DNA from: Francisella orientalis FNO12
GTDB lineage: Bacteria > Pseudomonadota > Gammaproteobacteria > Francisellales > Francisellaceae
Reading direction: 5' to 3'
Length of the DNA stretch: 64,000 nucleotides
Assembly (NCBI RefSeq): GCF_001042525.2
Contig: NZ_CP011921.2
Span: 682,001 to 746,000, forward strand
Position numbers and translations under genes: made by a program. The notes beneath the pieces were generated by a model that saw only the letters and a list, made by a program, of their open reading frames with translations, was not told the origin of the DNA and searched no databases. Below, piece by piece: positions 38,614 to 49,420 of the stretch (the stretch's first letter is position 1; every line of letters starts with the position of its first letter).

Positions 38614-40938
38614 ATGTCAGAAGTCCTAAATGTCGTTCCTGTTATTCCTTTAAGAGATGTGGTTATATATCCTTCGATGACTTTACCTCTAAATGTAGGT
38701 CGTAAGAAGTCCATAGAAGCTGTCAAGCAGGCATCTAATAGTTATAATAATTGTATTTTATTAGCTACGCAAAAGAATGGTTCTAGCTCTGGTGATGTTG
38801 TAGATAATATCTATGATATTGGTACTTTAGCTAAAGTTGTTCAAATTATGAAACTTCCTGATGGTAGTTTAAAAATCATAGTTGAAGGTATAGCTAAGAG
38901 ATTAGTCGCTAAGTATGAAAGTATTGATGGTTGTATCTATGCAAATTTAGATAGTCTTCATATTGATGATAATTATGATCCAAGTCAGATTGATAAAGAA
39001 CTAAAAGCGATTTTGTTATCAATAACTGATTCACTTAAAAAATTTGTTGATATCAGTGGCAAAGTATCAAAAGAGTCTTTAGCTACGCTTATAAATACAG
39101 AAGAGCCTCATAAGTTTATATACGAGATCTCAACTATTCTAAATACTGAGATTGCCAAAAAACAAAAGATTCTAGAAGCTACAGATATCAAAAATAAAGC
39201 GCTATTACTTTTATCTTGTTTGTATGAAGAGTTAGAAATTCTTGAATTAGAGGTTAAGATTAAAGATAGAGTTAAGTCTCAAGTAGATAAAAATCAACGT
39301 GAATATTATCTAAATGAACAAGTAAAAGCTATTTACAAAGAACTTGGCGAAGCTGATGAAGAGTCAGAAGTAACGGCGCTTAAGAGTAGAATAGAAGCTA
39401 CTAAGATGTCAAAAGAAGCTAAAGAGAAGTGCTTAAAAGAGCTTAAGAAGCTTAAAACAATGCCTCCTTCTTCATCTGAATCTGCTGTATCTAGAAACTA
39501 TATTGAGACTATACTTTCGTTACCATGGGGTAAAAGAGCGAAGGTTAAAAAAGATATTAATTTAGCTGAAAAAGTTCTAGAGAAAGATCATTATGGTATC
39601 AAGAAGGTTAAAGAAAGAATACTTGAGCATTTAGCTGTTCAGATTAAAAGAGATACAAATACAAAAGCTCCTATTCTTTGTTTAGTAGGACCTCCGGGAG
39701 TTGGTAAGACATCTATCGGACAGTCTATTGCTAGAGCAACGGGGCGTGAGTATGTGCGTATGGCTTTAGGTGGTGTACGTGATGAATCAGAGATTAGAGG
39801 TCATCGTCGTACGTATATCGGTTCTATGCCTGGTCAAATTATCCAAAAGATAATCAAATCCAAAACTGAGAATCCTCTTTTCTTACTTGATGAGATAGAT
39901 AAGATTTCTTCAGATTTTAGAGGGGATCCATCAGCAGCGTTATTAGAAGTACTTGATCCAGAACAAAATAGTACATTTAATGATCACTATTTAGAAATTG
40001 ATTATGATTTATCTAAAGTAATGTTCGTTGCTACAGCAAACTCGCTTGATATAGATCCTGCATTACGCGATAGATTAGAAATTATCCATTTATCAGGTTA
40101 CACGGAAATTGAAAAGCAAGCGATTGCTAAACAATATCTAGTACCAAAAGCATTAGAAAATAATGGCTTAACAAAAAATGAGATTAATTTCACACCTAAA
40201 GCAACGCTTGATATTATTCGATACTATACAAGAGAAGCTGGTGTAAGAAATTTACAGCAAAAAATAGACGGAGTGTGTCGTAAGGCTGTTAAAAATCTTC
40301 TTAAAGATCCTGAGCATGGCAAAGTTTCGATTACTCAGAAAAACCTTGAGGATTATCTTGGTGTGTACCAGTTTGATTATGGTATCAAAAATGCTAAACC
40401 TAAGGTTGGTCAAGTCACAGGTTTAGCATGGACATCTGTTGGTGGGGAGCTATTAACTATAGAAGCTCTGGTAATGCCTGGTAAAGGCAAAGTCAAATAT
40501 ACCGGCAGTCTTGGTGATGTGATGAAAGAATCTATTGATGCTGCTTTTAGTGTTGTACGTTCGATATCAAAAGACTATAAGTTAGAAGATGATTTCTATG
40601 AGAAAAAAGATATACACATACACGTTCCTGAAGGTGCTACACCAAAGGATGGTCCAAGTGCTGGTATAGCAATGACTACAGCTTTAGTCTCTGTATATAC
40701 AAACAAGCCTGTTAGAAATGATATTGCAATGACTGGAGAGGTTACTTTACGTGGAGATGTCTTAGCTATAGGAGGTCTTAAAGAGAAACTTTTAGCTGCA
40801 TTAAGAGGGGGAATTAAAGAGGTTTTGATTCCTAAACAGAATGTAAAAAACTTAGCTGATGTTGATAAAGAAATACTAGAAAAACTCGAAATTACACCTG
40901 TAAACAACATAAAAGAGGTTTTAGAGAGAGTTTTTTGA
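38614..40938 (+). CDS. lon: Lon protease
   Basis: 774 residues. An N-terminal LAN substrate domain, coiled-coil region, AAA+ module with [15 protein letters not shown] near residue 355 and a C-terminal peptidase domain. The Ser-Lys dyad is Ser682 ([11 protein letters not shown]) and Lys725 ([10 protein letters not shown]), with the E. coli spacing of 43. It degrades misfolded and regulatory proteins. Intact; 25 bases after clpX. Confidence 0.98.
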   Translation: MSEVLNVVPVIPLRDVVIYPSMTLPLNVGRKKSIEAVKQASNSYNNCILLATQKNGSSSGDVVDNIYDIGTLAKVVQIMKLPDGSLKIIVEGIAKRLVAKYESIDGCIYANLDSLHIDDNYDPSQIDKELKAILLSITDSLKKFVDISGKVSKESLATLINTEEPHKFIYEISTILNTEIAKKQKILEATDIKNKALLLLSCLYEELEILELEVKIKDRVKSQVDKNQREYYLNEQVKAIYKELGEADEESEVTALKSRIEATKMSKEAKEKCLKELKKLKTMPPSSSESAVSRNYIETILSLPWGKRAKVKKDINLAEKVLEKDHYGIKKVKERILEHLAVQIKRDTNTKAPILCLVGPPGVGKTSIGQSIARATGREYVRMALGGVRDESEIRGHRRTYIGSMPGQIIQKIIKSKTENPLFLLDEIDKISSDFRGDPSAALLEVLDPEQNSTFNDHYLEIDYDLSKVMFVATANSLDIDPALRDRLEIIHLSGYTEIEKQAIAKQYLVPKALENNGLTKNEINFTPKATLDIIRYYTREAGVRNLQQKIDGVCRKAVKNLLKDPEHGKVSITQKNLEDYLGVYQFDYGIKNAKPKVGQVTGLAWTSVGGELLTIEALVMPGKGKVKYTGSLGDVMKESIDAAFSVVRSISKDYKLEDDFYEKKDIHIHVPEGATPKDGPSAGIAMTTALVSVYTNKPVRNDIAMTGEVTLRGDVLAIGGLKEKLLAALRGGIKEVLIPKQNVKNLADVDKEILEKLEITPVNNIKEVLERVF

Positions 40939-40948
40939 TGTTAAAGTA

Positions 40949-40977
40949 TTGAAACACTACATTTTTAGTGTTATAAA
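40949..40977 (+). promoter_or_regulatory. Promoter of hupB with a palindrome in its spacer
   Basis: TTGAAA (40949-40954), a 17-base spacer and TATAAA (40972-40977). A perfect inverted repeat (AACACTA, 6 bases, TAGTGTT; 40953-40972) fills the spacer and touches both hexamers. It could be an operator, or a weak hairpin ending lon messages, but there is no T run after it. Confidence 0.65.
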
Positions 40978-41023
40978 CTTAAGTGACACTTGTCGATTAT
41001 GTATAAATAAAGGAGTTTAAGAC

Positions 41024-41296
41024 ATGAATAAGAGTGAATTAGTAAGTGCTATAGCTAAAGAAGCAGATGTTACTAAAGAAGTTGCGAGCAACACTCTAGA
41101 TGCTACTATTGCTGCTGTAACTAAAGCTTTAAAAAACGGCGATAGCGTTACTCTAGTAGGTTTTGGAACTTTTCAAGTAAAAGAAAGAAGTGCTAGAGAA
41201 GGTAGAAATCCTAAAACAGGTGAGATGATTAAGATCGCAGCCTCTAAAGTTCCAAGCTTTAAAGCAGGTAAAGGTCTTAAAGACGCTGTAAAATAA
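41024..41296 (+). CDS. hupB: DNA-binding protein HU-beta
   Basis: 90 residues, the standard HU length. [19 protein letters not shown] at the N-terminus and the beta-arm signature [20 protein letters not shown] are diagnostic. A nucleoid protein that bends DNA. It has its own promoter and a terminator just downstream, so it can be expressed apart from lon and ppiD. AAAGGAG ribosome site. Confidence 0.98.
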   Translation: MNKSELVSAIAKEADVTKEVASNTLDATIAAVTKALKNGDSVTLVGFGTFQVKERSAREGRNPKTGEMIKIAASKVPSFKAGKGLKDAVK

Positions 41297-41326
41297 TAAA
41301 AAAATTGCAAAAAAAGTGATTTTTTG

Positions 41327-41357
41327 AAAGGCATGCTTAACGGTATGCCTTTTTTTT
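41327..41357 (+). terminator. Rho-independent terminator after hupB
   Basis: AAAGGCAT pairs with ATGCCTTT across a 10-base loop and is followed by a continuous T run to about 41357. This is the clearest intrinsic terminator in the window. Confidence 0.85.
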
Positions 41358-41408
41358 ATCTATAATATCTATAGTTTAATAAAGCAGTAATTATTTAAGG
41401 TTGATAAA

Positions 41409-42842
41409 ATGTTACAGTCTTTCAATGATAGGCTCAAAGGTCCATTCACATGGATTATCATTATTTCTATAAGTTTTATATTTGTCATATCTGGTATGAC
41501 ATTTTTTTTCACAAATATTGGCTCAAGTAGATCTTATGTAGCTAAAGTAGGCGATAATGAGATAGGTCTGCAACAGTTTCAGCAGTATGCTCAAAATGCT
41601 ACAACTGAATCACAAAAGAGAGCTGTTTTAGATCAGATGATAAATCAATATTTGATTCTTACAGATGCACAACGCCATAATATTGTTGTGTCTAAGTTGG
41701 CTTTACAATCCGCTATATTTACAAATCTAATGTTCTTTGATAAAGATGGTAAATTTTCTGCAGATAAACTAAAGCAGGTTGTTGAATATATTCGAGGTAT
41801 GGATAGACTAGAACAGATTCTAAGTCAAAATATTCAAGCAACAATGATTCCTAAAGCTATAGCTGATACAGTAATTACAACTGACTATGAGAAGAAACTG
41901 TTAGCAAGTATTTATTTGGTTAATAAGAAAATAGAATATTTAAAAATATCTCCAGTAGATTTTCAATCCCAGGTTAAGCCTAGTCAGCAAGATTTAGAAA
42001 GTTATTATAATGCTCATAAAAATGATTATATAAATCCGGCTCAGAAAAATATTAGTTATTTCATAATTAATAAAGAAGACTTTATAAGTAAAAATAATAT
42101 CAATAACGATGAGTTACAAGAGTATTATGAAACTCACAGAGAATTATTCAAAGATTTTGATGATAATACCAAAGCATCGATTCAAAAAATAATTCAAAAT
42201 ATAAGAGCTTTAGAGCAGTTTAATAGCTATACTCAAAATATTGGCAGCGTGAAATTTGCCGAATTAGAAAGGACTTTAGGTAAGGCTAAAACAGCTAGTA
42301 TTGTAAATAATGATGAATCAACAATATCCGCGCTTACTAATGCTCAGTTTTTTGCAAATACTGATAAGTATGGAAGTATTTCAGTAGCTGACGATGAGCC
42401 TCTAGTATATCAAGTAGATAAATCTCAGCAAGCAAGTCAACAAAAACTAGCAGATGTTAAAGATAAAGTATCTAAAGCTTTTGTTGCACAAAAATCCCAA
42501 CAATTAGCTATAGAAAAATCGCAAAAATTACTTGATGGCTTGGTTAGTGATAAAAAAGTAAGTATCAGTTTCAAACGAGCAACTATTGATAGTAACTCGA
42601 AGTCATTTAGTAAAGAATTTAATGATTATGTAATGTTTAATACTAATAACCAGTATCATAGCTATCAAGCAGATAATGGTAATATATACATATATAAAGT
42701 TATTAAGGTTGCACCTCTTGATAGTAAAAATGCTAAGTTACCTAGTCAGGTATTAAATGCGGTTAAGGAAGAAGAGTTAAACTTCTATTTACAAGTAGTT
42801 AAGCAAGAAGTTCCGGTTAAAGTTAATTACAAAAATATCTAA
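41409..42842 (+). CDS. ppiD: PpiD/SurA-type periplasmic folding factor
   Basis: 477 residues with a single N-terminal membrane anchor (about 14-34, FTWIIIISISFIFVISGMTF) and a large periplasmic part. MLQSFNDRLKGPFTWI and the SurA_N-like region AVLDQMINQYLILTDAQRH are PpiD features. It is shorter than E. coli PpiD (623), and I do not see a clear parvulin PPIase domain in the middle, so it may act as a chaperone at the Sec translocon rather than an isomerase. Position after hupB is the conserved one. Confidence 0.82.
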   Translation: MLQSFNDRLKGPFTWIIIISISFIFVISGMTFFFTNIGSSRSYVAKVGDNEIGLQQFQQYAQNATTESQKRAVLDQMINQYLILTDAQRHNIVVSKLALQSAIFTNLMFFDKDGKFSADKLKQVVEYIRGMDRLEQILSQNIQATMIPKAIADTVITTDYEKKLLASIYLVNKKIEYLKISPVDFQSQVKPSQQDLESYYNAHKNDYINPAQKNISYFIINKEDFISKNNINNDELQEYYETHRELFKDFDDNTKASIQKIIQNIRALEQFNSYTQNIGSVKFAELERTLGKAKTASIVNNDESTISALTNAQFFANTDKYGSISVADDEPLVYQVDKSQQASQQKLADVKDKVSKAFVAQKSQQLAIEKSQKLLDGLVSDKKVSISFKRATIDSNSKSFSKEFNDYVMFNTNNQYHSYQADNGNIYIYKVIKVAPLDSKNAKLPSQVLNAVKEEELNFYLQVVKQEVPVKVNYKNI

Positions 42843-43769
42843 ATGAATAAAATAATCTATGGTCTTGCTGGGCCAACAGCATCTGGTAAAACTTCTTTAT
42901 CAATATCTATTGCAAATAAAATTAATGCTGAAATAATCAGTGTTGATTCATCACTTGTCTATAAAGGCATGAACATTGGTACAGCTAAGCCAACTTTGGA
43001 TGAGCAAGGCGGTATTAAACATCATTTAATAGATATAATTGAGCCGACAGAAAGTTTCTCGGTTGCTGATTTTATAACAAATGTTAATAAGATTAAAAAA
43101 GAGATTTGGAGTAGAGGAAAAGAGGTTTTGCTCGTAGGCGGGACGATGCTTTATTTCAAAGGTTTGATAGAAGGTTTATCATCTTTGCCTGAATCTCAAC
43201 CAGAGATAAGACAAACTTTAGAATTAGAAAGAAAAGCAAAAGGTTTACAGTATCTTCATCAGCAGTTAAATAAAATGGATCAAGAATCTACTAAGAAAAT
43301 TAACCCCAATGATCAGCAAAGAATATTTCGTGCTTTAGAAGTAATTATGATAACTGGTAAAAAATATTCTGAACTTGTTAAGACATCTAAAGTTGGTAGG
43401 TTAGAAGAGCAATTAAAACCATGTGCTTTGGTGCCTAATGACAGGTCAATTCTGCACAATAATATTGAATTGAGATTTAAACAGATGCTTGATCGAGGAT
43501 TTCTAGATGAAGTTCAAAGCTTACGCAAAAATCCTAAGCTTACTAAAGAAACTACAGCCATCAGAAGTACTGGTTATCGTCAGGCATGGGAATATTTAGA
43601 TGGAGATATTAGCTATGAGGAGTTTGTTAAAAAAGGAATTGTAGTCACTCGCCAACTTGCAAAGCGTCAACTTACATGGATTCGTAATTGGCAAGGTGAG
43701 ATTAATTTAGTTGAGGTTGAAAACCAAAATAAAGAACAACAGATTTTAGAATATTTTGACTATAAATAA
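42843..43769 (+). CDS. miaA: tRNA dimethylallyltransferase
   Basis: 308 residues. Adds a dimethylallyl group to A37 of tRNAs reading UNN codons. [19 protein letters not shown] is the P-loop near residue 15, and [19 protein letters not shown] follows, both family signatures. The ATG is the base after the ppiD stop, so coupled translation is likely. The miaA-hfq-hflX-hflK-hflC order starts here, as in E. coli. Confidence 0.97.
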   Translation: MNKIIYGLAGPTASGKTSLSISIANKINAEIISVDSSLVYKGMNIGTAKPTLDEQGGIKHHLIDIIEPTESFSVADFITNVNKIKKEIWSRGKEVLLVGGTMLYFKGLIEGLSSLPESQPEIRQTLELERKAKGLQYLHQQLNKMDQESTKKINPNDQQRIFRALEVIMITGKKYSELVKTSKVGRLEEQLKPCALVPNDRSILHNNIELRFKQMLDRGFLDEVQSLRKNPKLTKETTAIRSTGYRQAWEYLDGDISYEEFVKKGIVVTRQLAKRQLTWIRNWQGEINLVEVENQNKEQQILEYFDYK

Positions 43770-43810
43770 AATTTGCTGATAGATATAAATATTGTTAGAA
43801 TATATCGCGA

Positions 43811-43827
43811 AGTTTAATTGTTAAACT
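43811..43827. promoter_or_regulatory. Inverted repeat upstream of hfq
   Basis: AGTTTAA, TTG, TTAAACT: perfect 7-base arms about 47 bases before the hfq start, overlapping a possible -35 (TTGTTA, 43818-43823). Could be a regulator site; AT-rich chance is possible. Confidence 0.3.
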
Positions 43828-43873
43828 TGATAAAATAATAACTATAACAAAATAATTAAAAGGAAGTGAGACA

Positions 43874-44203
43874 ATGTCAAGAATATCATCTTTACAAGAC
43901 CCGTTCTTAAACGCTTTAAGAAAAGAAAAAGTTAGCGTATCTGTATATCTAGTAAATGGGATCAAACTACAAGGTCAAGTAGAAGCTTTTGACCAATTCT
44001 GTATCGTACTTAGAAATACTGTAAACCAAATGGTTTATAAGCATGCTATTTCTACTATAGTACCAGCTAAGAGTGTTAGAATGGTTTATAGCTCTTTTAA
44101 TCCGTATCATCAAAATGCAAACGATGATCAAGATGAGAATGTAGATGATATTCATTCTGATGAGCTTGAAGTTCAAGAAAATCAAGAAAACATAGACGAA
44201 TAA
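43874..44203 (+). CDS. hfq: RNA chaperone Hfq
   Basis: 109 residues. Sm1 motif ([20 protein letters not shown], then [13 protein letters not shown]) and Sm2 ([12 protein letters not shown], in place of the E. coli YKHAISTVVPSR) are nearly canonical. Residues about 72-109 form a strongly acidic tail (Asp, Glu, Asn, Gln), which may modulate RNA binding. Hexameric sRNA-mRNA matchmaker. AAGGAAGTG ribosome site. Confidence 0.98.
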   Translation: MSRISSLQDPFLNALRKEKVSVSVYLVNGIKLQGQVEAFDQFCIVLRNTVNQMVYKHAISTIVPAKSVRMVYSSFNPYHQNANDDQDENVDDIHSDELEVQENQENIDE

Positions 44204-44250
44204 TAATCTCTATTCTTTTTTCTTTAATAATTCCATTCGGAGTAATGTAA

Positions 44251-45558
44251 ATGGAATTTTTCGAATCTTATGAAGCAGGTAGTAAATGCTTGCTTGTAAA
44301 TATAAATTTTAAATATTGCCGTGAACTAAATGCTGATTTAACTGAACTTGAAGGTTTGGTTTTAGCAGCAAATAAAGTTGTGTTGGAAAGTTTAGATTTC
44401 AATCATCCAGAACCTGATATCAAATATTTTTGTGGTATGGGTAAAATGGAGATGATCAAAAATAAACGTGATGAGTTAGAAGCTGATCTTGTTGTGTTTA
44501 ATCATCCATTAAGCCCATCTCAAGAGAGAAATATTGAGAAATTTCTTGAGTGTAAGATTATGGATAGAACGAGACTAATTCTTGAAATATTCTCACTTCG
44601 AGCAAAAACTCATGAAGGTAAACTTCAAGTTGAATTAGCGCAACTAAACTATCAGTCAACACGTCTAGTCAAAGGTTGGACGCATTTAGAAAGACAAAAG
44701 GGAGGTATTGGTGTACGTGGTGGACCAGGTGAAACACAGCTTGAGATCGATAGACGTTTAATTAGGCAAAGAATTAAACAAATTACTCAGAAGTTGGAAA
44801 AAGTAAAACATCATCGTGATTTAAGTAGATCGTCACGAAAGAAAAATAATATTCCGACAATATCATTTGTTGGTTATACCAATGCTGGTAAATCAACGCT
44901 ATTTAACAAAATAACAAAAGCAGATGTTTTAGCTAAAGATCAGCTCTTTGCAACACTTGATCCTACTTTGCGTAAAGTAATTGTACCTAAACTAGGTGAA
45001 GTTATTTTTTCAGATACAGTAGGATTTATTAAGAACTTACCTCATGATTTAGTAGAAGCATTCCATGCAACTTTAGAAGAAGCTATAGAGTCAGACCTTC
45101 TAGTTCATGTGATAGATTATGCAGATGAGGATTATAAAAGTTATATTGAGCAAGTAGAAAAAGTTCTAAAAGAAATAGGTATTGTAGATAAAGAGATGAT
45201 CTGTGTATATAATAAAATCGATAAAATTGAGAATGCTTCTGCTGGATTCGTTCCTATGGATGATTCAGACTCAAGTGTGGTTGGCAGAGTGTATCTGTCT
45301 GCTCAGACTGGGGATGGTATTGAAGAGTTTTATCATGCGTTGGCTACATTTTTTAATAAATCATGGGTTAGTGAAACTTTAGAATTACCACCTACATATT
45401 CAAAAGTTAGAGCTATGATGTATGAGCTTGGAGCTGTTGATGCTGAAGATATTTCTGAAGATGGCAACTATCTGCTTAAAATAAAGATTTCAGAAGATGA
45501 TTTTGAAAGATTTAAAAGAGAATTTGATTTAGATTTAGAAGAGTTCTTTGTTAAATAG
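44251..45558 (+). CDS. hflX: Ribosome-associated GTPase HflX
   Basis: 435 residues. The N-terminal HflX domain has KYFCGMGKMEM and FNHPLSPSQERNIEK; a coiled coil with GGIGVRGGPGETQLEIDRR precedes a G domain with G1 GYTNAGKSTLFN, G3 DTVGFI and G4 NKID. HflX splits stalled or heat-damaged ribosomes. Intact. It is tail-to-tail with a dead monooxygenase gene that now separates it from hflK. Confidence 0.96.
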   Translation: MEFFESYEAGSKCLLVNINFKYCRELNADLTELEGLVLAANKVVLESLDFNHPEPDIKYFCGMGKMEMIKNKRDELEADLVVFNHPLSPSQERNIEKFLECKIMDRTRLILEIFSLRAKTHEGKLQVELAQLNYQSTRLVKGWTHLERQKGGIGVRGGPGETQLEIDRRLIRQRIKQITQKLEKVKHHRDLSRSSRKKNNIPTISFVGYTNAGKSTLFNKITKADVLAKDQLFATLDPTLRKVIVPKLGEVIFSDTVGFIKNLPHDLVEAFHATLEEAIESDLLVHVIDYADEDYKSYIEQVEKVLKEIGIVDKEMICVYNKIDKIENASAGFVPMDDSDSSVVGRVYLSAQTGDGIEEFYHALATFFNKSWVSETLELPPTYSKVRAMMYELGAVDAEDISEDGNYLLKIKISEDDFERFKREFDLDLEEFFVK

Positions 45559-45566
45559 TTTCAATC

Positions 45567-46750
45567 TTATTTATACTCAGGAACTACAATTGGATCCTTA
45601 AATATTCCAGCACCAATGAATCTAGAGATAACAGGAGTTGATAATATTTTAATCGTAATAGTAGATAAATATTTTTTAACTATTTCATCTGAAGCAGCCA
45701 CAGATAAGTTAGTAATCCCGACTTTTTGTTTTCTAGCTATTATATCTTTTAGTCTATGTTGCCACTTATCAAAAGCGATATTATGATCACCTTTTGCTTT
45801 ATGAAGTTCACCAGCTAATACATAAGCCTCAACGATTGCAAATATACTTCCAAGCCCCATTAATATAGATGGGCAAGCAGCAGAGTCTCCAACAAGAGCA
45901 ACTCTGCCTTTATGCCAAGTATCCATGCGTATTTGACTGACTTTATCAAAATAAATTTCTTCTACACTATCTAACTTATTAAGAATATCGGGAGTTTCCA
46001 AGCCAAAATCACTGAAAGATTTTTGTAGTAACTCTTTTTTTGTTCTAAAGTTACTGGGAATTGTTTTACAAGGTCAGCATCTAATGTAAACATAATTAAA
46101 GTTTCATCCTGGTCTAGACACACTCTAGCTACTTGTTGTTTTTCATCCACACTTAGAGCATAGGTATATTTCTCATAATTATTGTAATTTTTGAGAGAAA
46201 GAGCCGCGACATATTTATCTAAGTCATATTCTTGATATTTTGATTTATTAAAAGTGATGCTACGTATATGAGAATTTAAGCCATCAGCACCTATAACTAA
46301 ATCAAAGTCTTCTTTAGTTCCATCACTAAGATGAGCAGTTATAACTTTATCTTTTTCATCTATTTTTTGATAGATGTACCAAATCTAACATCTATACCTT
46401 TACACGCTTTATAAATAGTTTCTGCGATAGTCTCCACTCTTGATACTTAGGAAGTCATCATAATTATCAGTAATTAATGAAGAAACGTTTATTTTAGAAG
46501 ATCTTCTACCATTTTCATCAAAACAGTGAATATTTTTAATTTGATATGACTTTGCTTTAAGTTGCTCAAGAAGCCCTATTTTTTTCATTATTTCACAAGC
46601 AGGACCCCAAAAGTCCACTAAATATCCACCAGTTCTAAATTCTAGAGCTTTTTCAAAAAGAGTAGGCTGAAATCCATATTTTCTTAACCACCATGCTAAG
46701 GTCGTACCTGCTATACCAGTACCATTTATTGCAATTTTTTTCATTTTCAT
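45567..46750 (-). pseudogene. Decayed FAD-dependent monooxygenase gene (TetX/PHBH-like)
   Basis: From the ATG at 46750 the N-terminus has the FAD GxGxxG fold (INGTGIAGTTLAWWLRKYGF) and GGYLVDFWGPACEIMKKIGL. The frame breaks near 46432 (SIKSGD then shift), again at a TAG near 46375, and near 46030-46040. The C-terminal piece (45567-46001) holds the second FAD signature GRVALVGDSAACPSILMGLG. About 390 residues originally, of the class that includes TetX-like and polyketide hydroxylases. It lies on the opposite strand between hflX and hflK, which are adjacent in many gammaproteobacteria, so it is probably an insertion that later died. Confidence 0.85.
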
Positions 46751-46936
46751 ATTCCTAGGAAATCTGTCTCTAATATAGATTTTAGAGTTATATTGATAGT
46801 TATTCAATACAGCTTTACTATGCATTTAGCATTTATTTGTAGATAGTGCAAAAAATATAGGAAAATTTATATATAATAGTTATGGTAAAAAATATTCAAC
46901 ATTATTTTGAATTAAAAATTATAGGAATTATTACTT

Positions 46937-48004
46937 ATGATAAAAAGGCTAAAACAGAAGTGGTTTTGGAGTAAAAACTCTGAGAAAGGACCACCAGATT
47001 TAGAAGAAATGATTAAAAAGTTCTTTGGCAAAAAGTCAAAAAAGAACGATGATGATAATGAGAGTATTTATTCAAAAAATGCTAATAAAAATAAACCAAT
47101 GTTTGATAAACCTCCTGTGGCTAAAATTGCATCTATAGTTATAGCACTATTGATTGTAGCTTGGGTTGGTTTTGGTTTTTATGTAGTGCAACCAGCTGAA
47201 CAAGCTGCTGTACTTAGATTGGGTAAATTTTCTAAAATGGTAGAACCTGGTCTACATTGGCATCCTATTGGTATTGATAAGGTATATAAGGAAAATGTCC
47301 AAGAGCTTAAAACTACATCGTTAAAGCGTGATATGCTTACATCAGAAGAAAATATTGTTCATATCTCTTTTACAGTTCAATACCGTATTGTAGACCTAGA
47401 AAAATACTTATTTGCAAATGTTAATACAACACAGTTATTACAACAAGCTCTAGAAAGTTCGGTTAGACAGGTTGTTGGTGAAAATAAACTAGAGCAGATA
47501 TTGACTACTAATAGAGCTGTAATTACACAACAAGTTCGTAAAGAGATGGAGGCACTATTGCAGTCTTATAATACTGGTATATATATAAGTGAAGTGATTA
47601 TGCAGCCAGCTCAGGCTCCAGAAGCTGTTAAGAGTGCATTTGATGATGTAATCAAAGCTCGTGAAGATCGTGAGAGGGAGCAAAATGAAGCTGAAGCTTA
47701 TGCTAACAGAGTTGTACCAGTTGCTCAAGGTAAAGCTCAAAGAATTGTTGACCAAGCAAATGCTTATAAGCAAAAAGTTGTTTTAGAAGCACAAGGTGAA
47801 GTTGCTCAGTTTGAACAGTTATTGCCAATATATAAAAAATCTCCTGATATAGTCATGAACCAAATGTACTTTAATACTATCTCTAATGTACTACAGCACA
47901 ATAAGATCTTCTTGATAGATGGTGATGGTGCAAAAAATATTTTTTATGGTTTAGATAATGCTCAAAAGCAAGCATTATTACCAAACATTCAAGGAGGTAG
48001 CTAA
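46937..48004 (+). CDS. hflK: FtsH modulator HflK
   Basis: 355 residues: a charged cytosolic N-terminus (WSKNSEKGPPDLEEM-type), one membrane helix (about 64-85) and a periplasmic SPFH/band 7 domain (VVQPAEQAAVLRLGKFSKMV; EPGLHWH). A coiled coil with EREQNEAEAYANRVVP follows. With HflC it forms the complex that cages and regulates FtsH. Intact. Confidence 0.96.
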   Translation: MIKRLKQKWFWSKNSEKGPPDLEEMIKKFFGKKSKKNDDDNESIYSKNANKNKPMFDKPPVAKIASIVIALLIVAWVGFGFYVVQPAEQAAVLRLGKFSKMVEPGLHWHPIGIDKVYKENVQELKTTSLKRDMLTSEENIVHISFTVQYRIVDLEKYLFANVNTTQLLQQALESSVRQVVGENKLEQILTTNRAVITQQVRKEMEALLQSYNTGIYISEVIMQPAQAPEAVKSAFDDVIKAREDREREQNEAEAYANRVVPVAQGKAQRIVDQANAYKQKVVLEAQGEVAQFEQLLPIYKKSPDIVMNQMYFNTISNVLQHNKIFLIDGDGAKNIFYGLDNAQKQALLPNIQGGS

Positions 48005-48005
48005 G

Positions 48006-48932
48006 ATGAGTAAAATTCTAAAAATATTCTTAGTACTTGTAATAGTTATATCTGTTGTGGTGTTAAGTACTAAATTTATTGTTAAGCAAGGATCAGAGGC
48101 AGTTATCTTAAGACTAGGTGAACTAGTAAAAGATAAAAATGGTAAAGCAGTTGAGTATGAGCCAGGCTTACATGTCAAGATTCCATTTGTTGATACAGTT
48201 AAAACTTATGATATGCGTAATAGAGTATTAGAAGCAGATTCAGCTTGTGTTGTGACTAAAGAGCAAAAGGATGTTTTGATTAACGCGTATGTAGTTTGGA
48301 AGATAAGTAATAACAATATTTCAACATTCTATACTAGTACAAGTGGAAGTGTAGAACGAGCGGAAACTCTATTGAAACAATTCTTAGAATCTTCTTTAAG
48401 AGCTGAGGTTGGTAATAATGATATTCAAAGCTTAATTAATAATAATCGTGATAAGTTAATGATTGCTTTGACAAATAGTGTCCAAAAGCAAGCTAAACAA
48501 ATTGGTGTTGATGTCATAGATATAAGAGTTAAGCAGATTGATCTACCAGATACTGTTACAGACTCTATTTATCAAAGAATGAGATCTTCACGTCAGAAAG
48601 TTGCTGCATCAATTAGAGCAGAAGGTAAACAGTTAGCTGAAAAAATTAATGCAGCAGCAGATGCTAAAGTTACTGTAACAATGGCCGAGGCTGAGAAAGA
48701 ATCTAAGATTATAAGAGCGGAAGCTGATGCAAAAGCTGCTAAAATTTTCACAGAAGCTTACTCAAAATCTGTTCCATTATATGAATTCTTAAAGAGTATG
48801 AACTCTTATAAAGAAAGCTTTAATGGTAAAAATGAAGTTGTATTTATGCTAAAACCAGATAGTAAGTTTTTCCAGGGTTTTAAATTAGAGCCAGATAGTA
48901 AGCTTGCTGAAGATATGAAGGAAGCAAAATAA
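48006..48932 (+). CDS. hflC: FtsH modulator HflC
   Basis: About 308 residues from the ATG at 48006, chosen because GGAGGT lies just upstream within the hflK end; the in-frame codon at 47958 is inside hflK. One N-terminal membrane helix and an SPFH domain (IVKQGSEAVILRLGELVKDK; GLHVKIPFVD), then an alanine-rich coiled coil (AEADAKAAKIFTEAYSK). Partner of HflK. Intact. Confidence 0.96.
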   Translation: MSKILKIFLVLVIVISVVVLSTKFIVKQGSEAVILRLGELVKDKNGKAVEYEPGLHVKIPFVDTVKTYDMRNRVLEADSACVVTKEQKDVLINAYVVWKISNNNISTFYTSTSGSVERAETLLKQFLESSLRAEVGNNDIQSLINNNRDKLMIALTNSVQKQAKQIGVDVIDIRVKQIDLPDTVTDSIYQRMRSSRQKVAASIRAEGKQLAEKINAAADAKVTVTMAEAEKESKIIRAEADAKAAKIFTEAYSKSVPLYEFLKSMNSYKESFNGKNEVVFMLKPDSKFFQGFKLEPDSKLAEDMKEAK

Positions 48933-48934
48933 AA

Positions 48935-49420
48935 ATGACTAAAGTGAAAGTGCTTTTTGTATGCAAAGGTAATATTTGTAGATCACCAACAGCTCATGGA
49001 GTTTTTAGAGATATTGTCAAACAAAATGGCTTAGAAAATCATATACATGTTGCATCTTGTGGTACAAGTTCACGTATGTGGGGACATGAGGGGCATGGGG
49101 CTGATTTACGTTCTGTAGAAATGGCTAAAAAATATGATTGTGATCTTTCAGATCAAGTTTCTCAGCAATTAGAAGAGCCTGATTTTGTAGAGTATGATTA
49201 TATTGTTGCGATGGATCAAGAAAATATTGATACTATGAGAGAAATGTTTCCAAAGGCAAACTTTTCAAAAGTATCAAGGATGTTGCAGTATGCTCCTACG
49301 ATCGAACTAACTGATGTACCAGATCCATATTATGAAAGTAATTTTGAAAAGGTCTTTTTGATGATAGATACAGCATGTCATGGTCTTTTCGAAAAAATAA
49401 AATTAGAGTATAAATTATGA
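48935..49420 (+). CDS. Low-molecular-weight protein-tyrosine phosphatase
   Basis: 161 residues. The P-loop is at the N-terminus, [12 protein letters not shown] (C-x5-R-S), and the general acid Asp is in DVPDPYYES near residue 130. Dephosphorylates phosphotyrosine; in pathogens such enzymes can act on host proteins or on the cell's own kinases, which cannot be told here. No signal peptide. Starts 2 bases after hflC and overlaps ysxC by 4 bases (ATGA). Confidence 0.92.
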   Translation: MTKVKVLFVCKGNICRSPTAHGVFRDIVKQNGLENHIHVASCGTSSRMWGHEGHGADLRSVEMAKKYDCDLSDQVSQQLEEPDFVEYDYIVAMDQENIDTMREMFPKANFSKVSRMLQYAPTIELTDVPDPYYESNFEKVFLMIDTACHGLFEKIKLEYKL

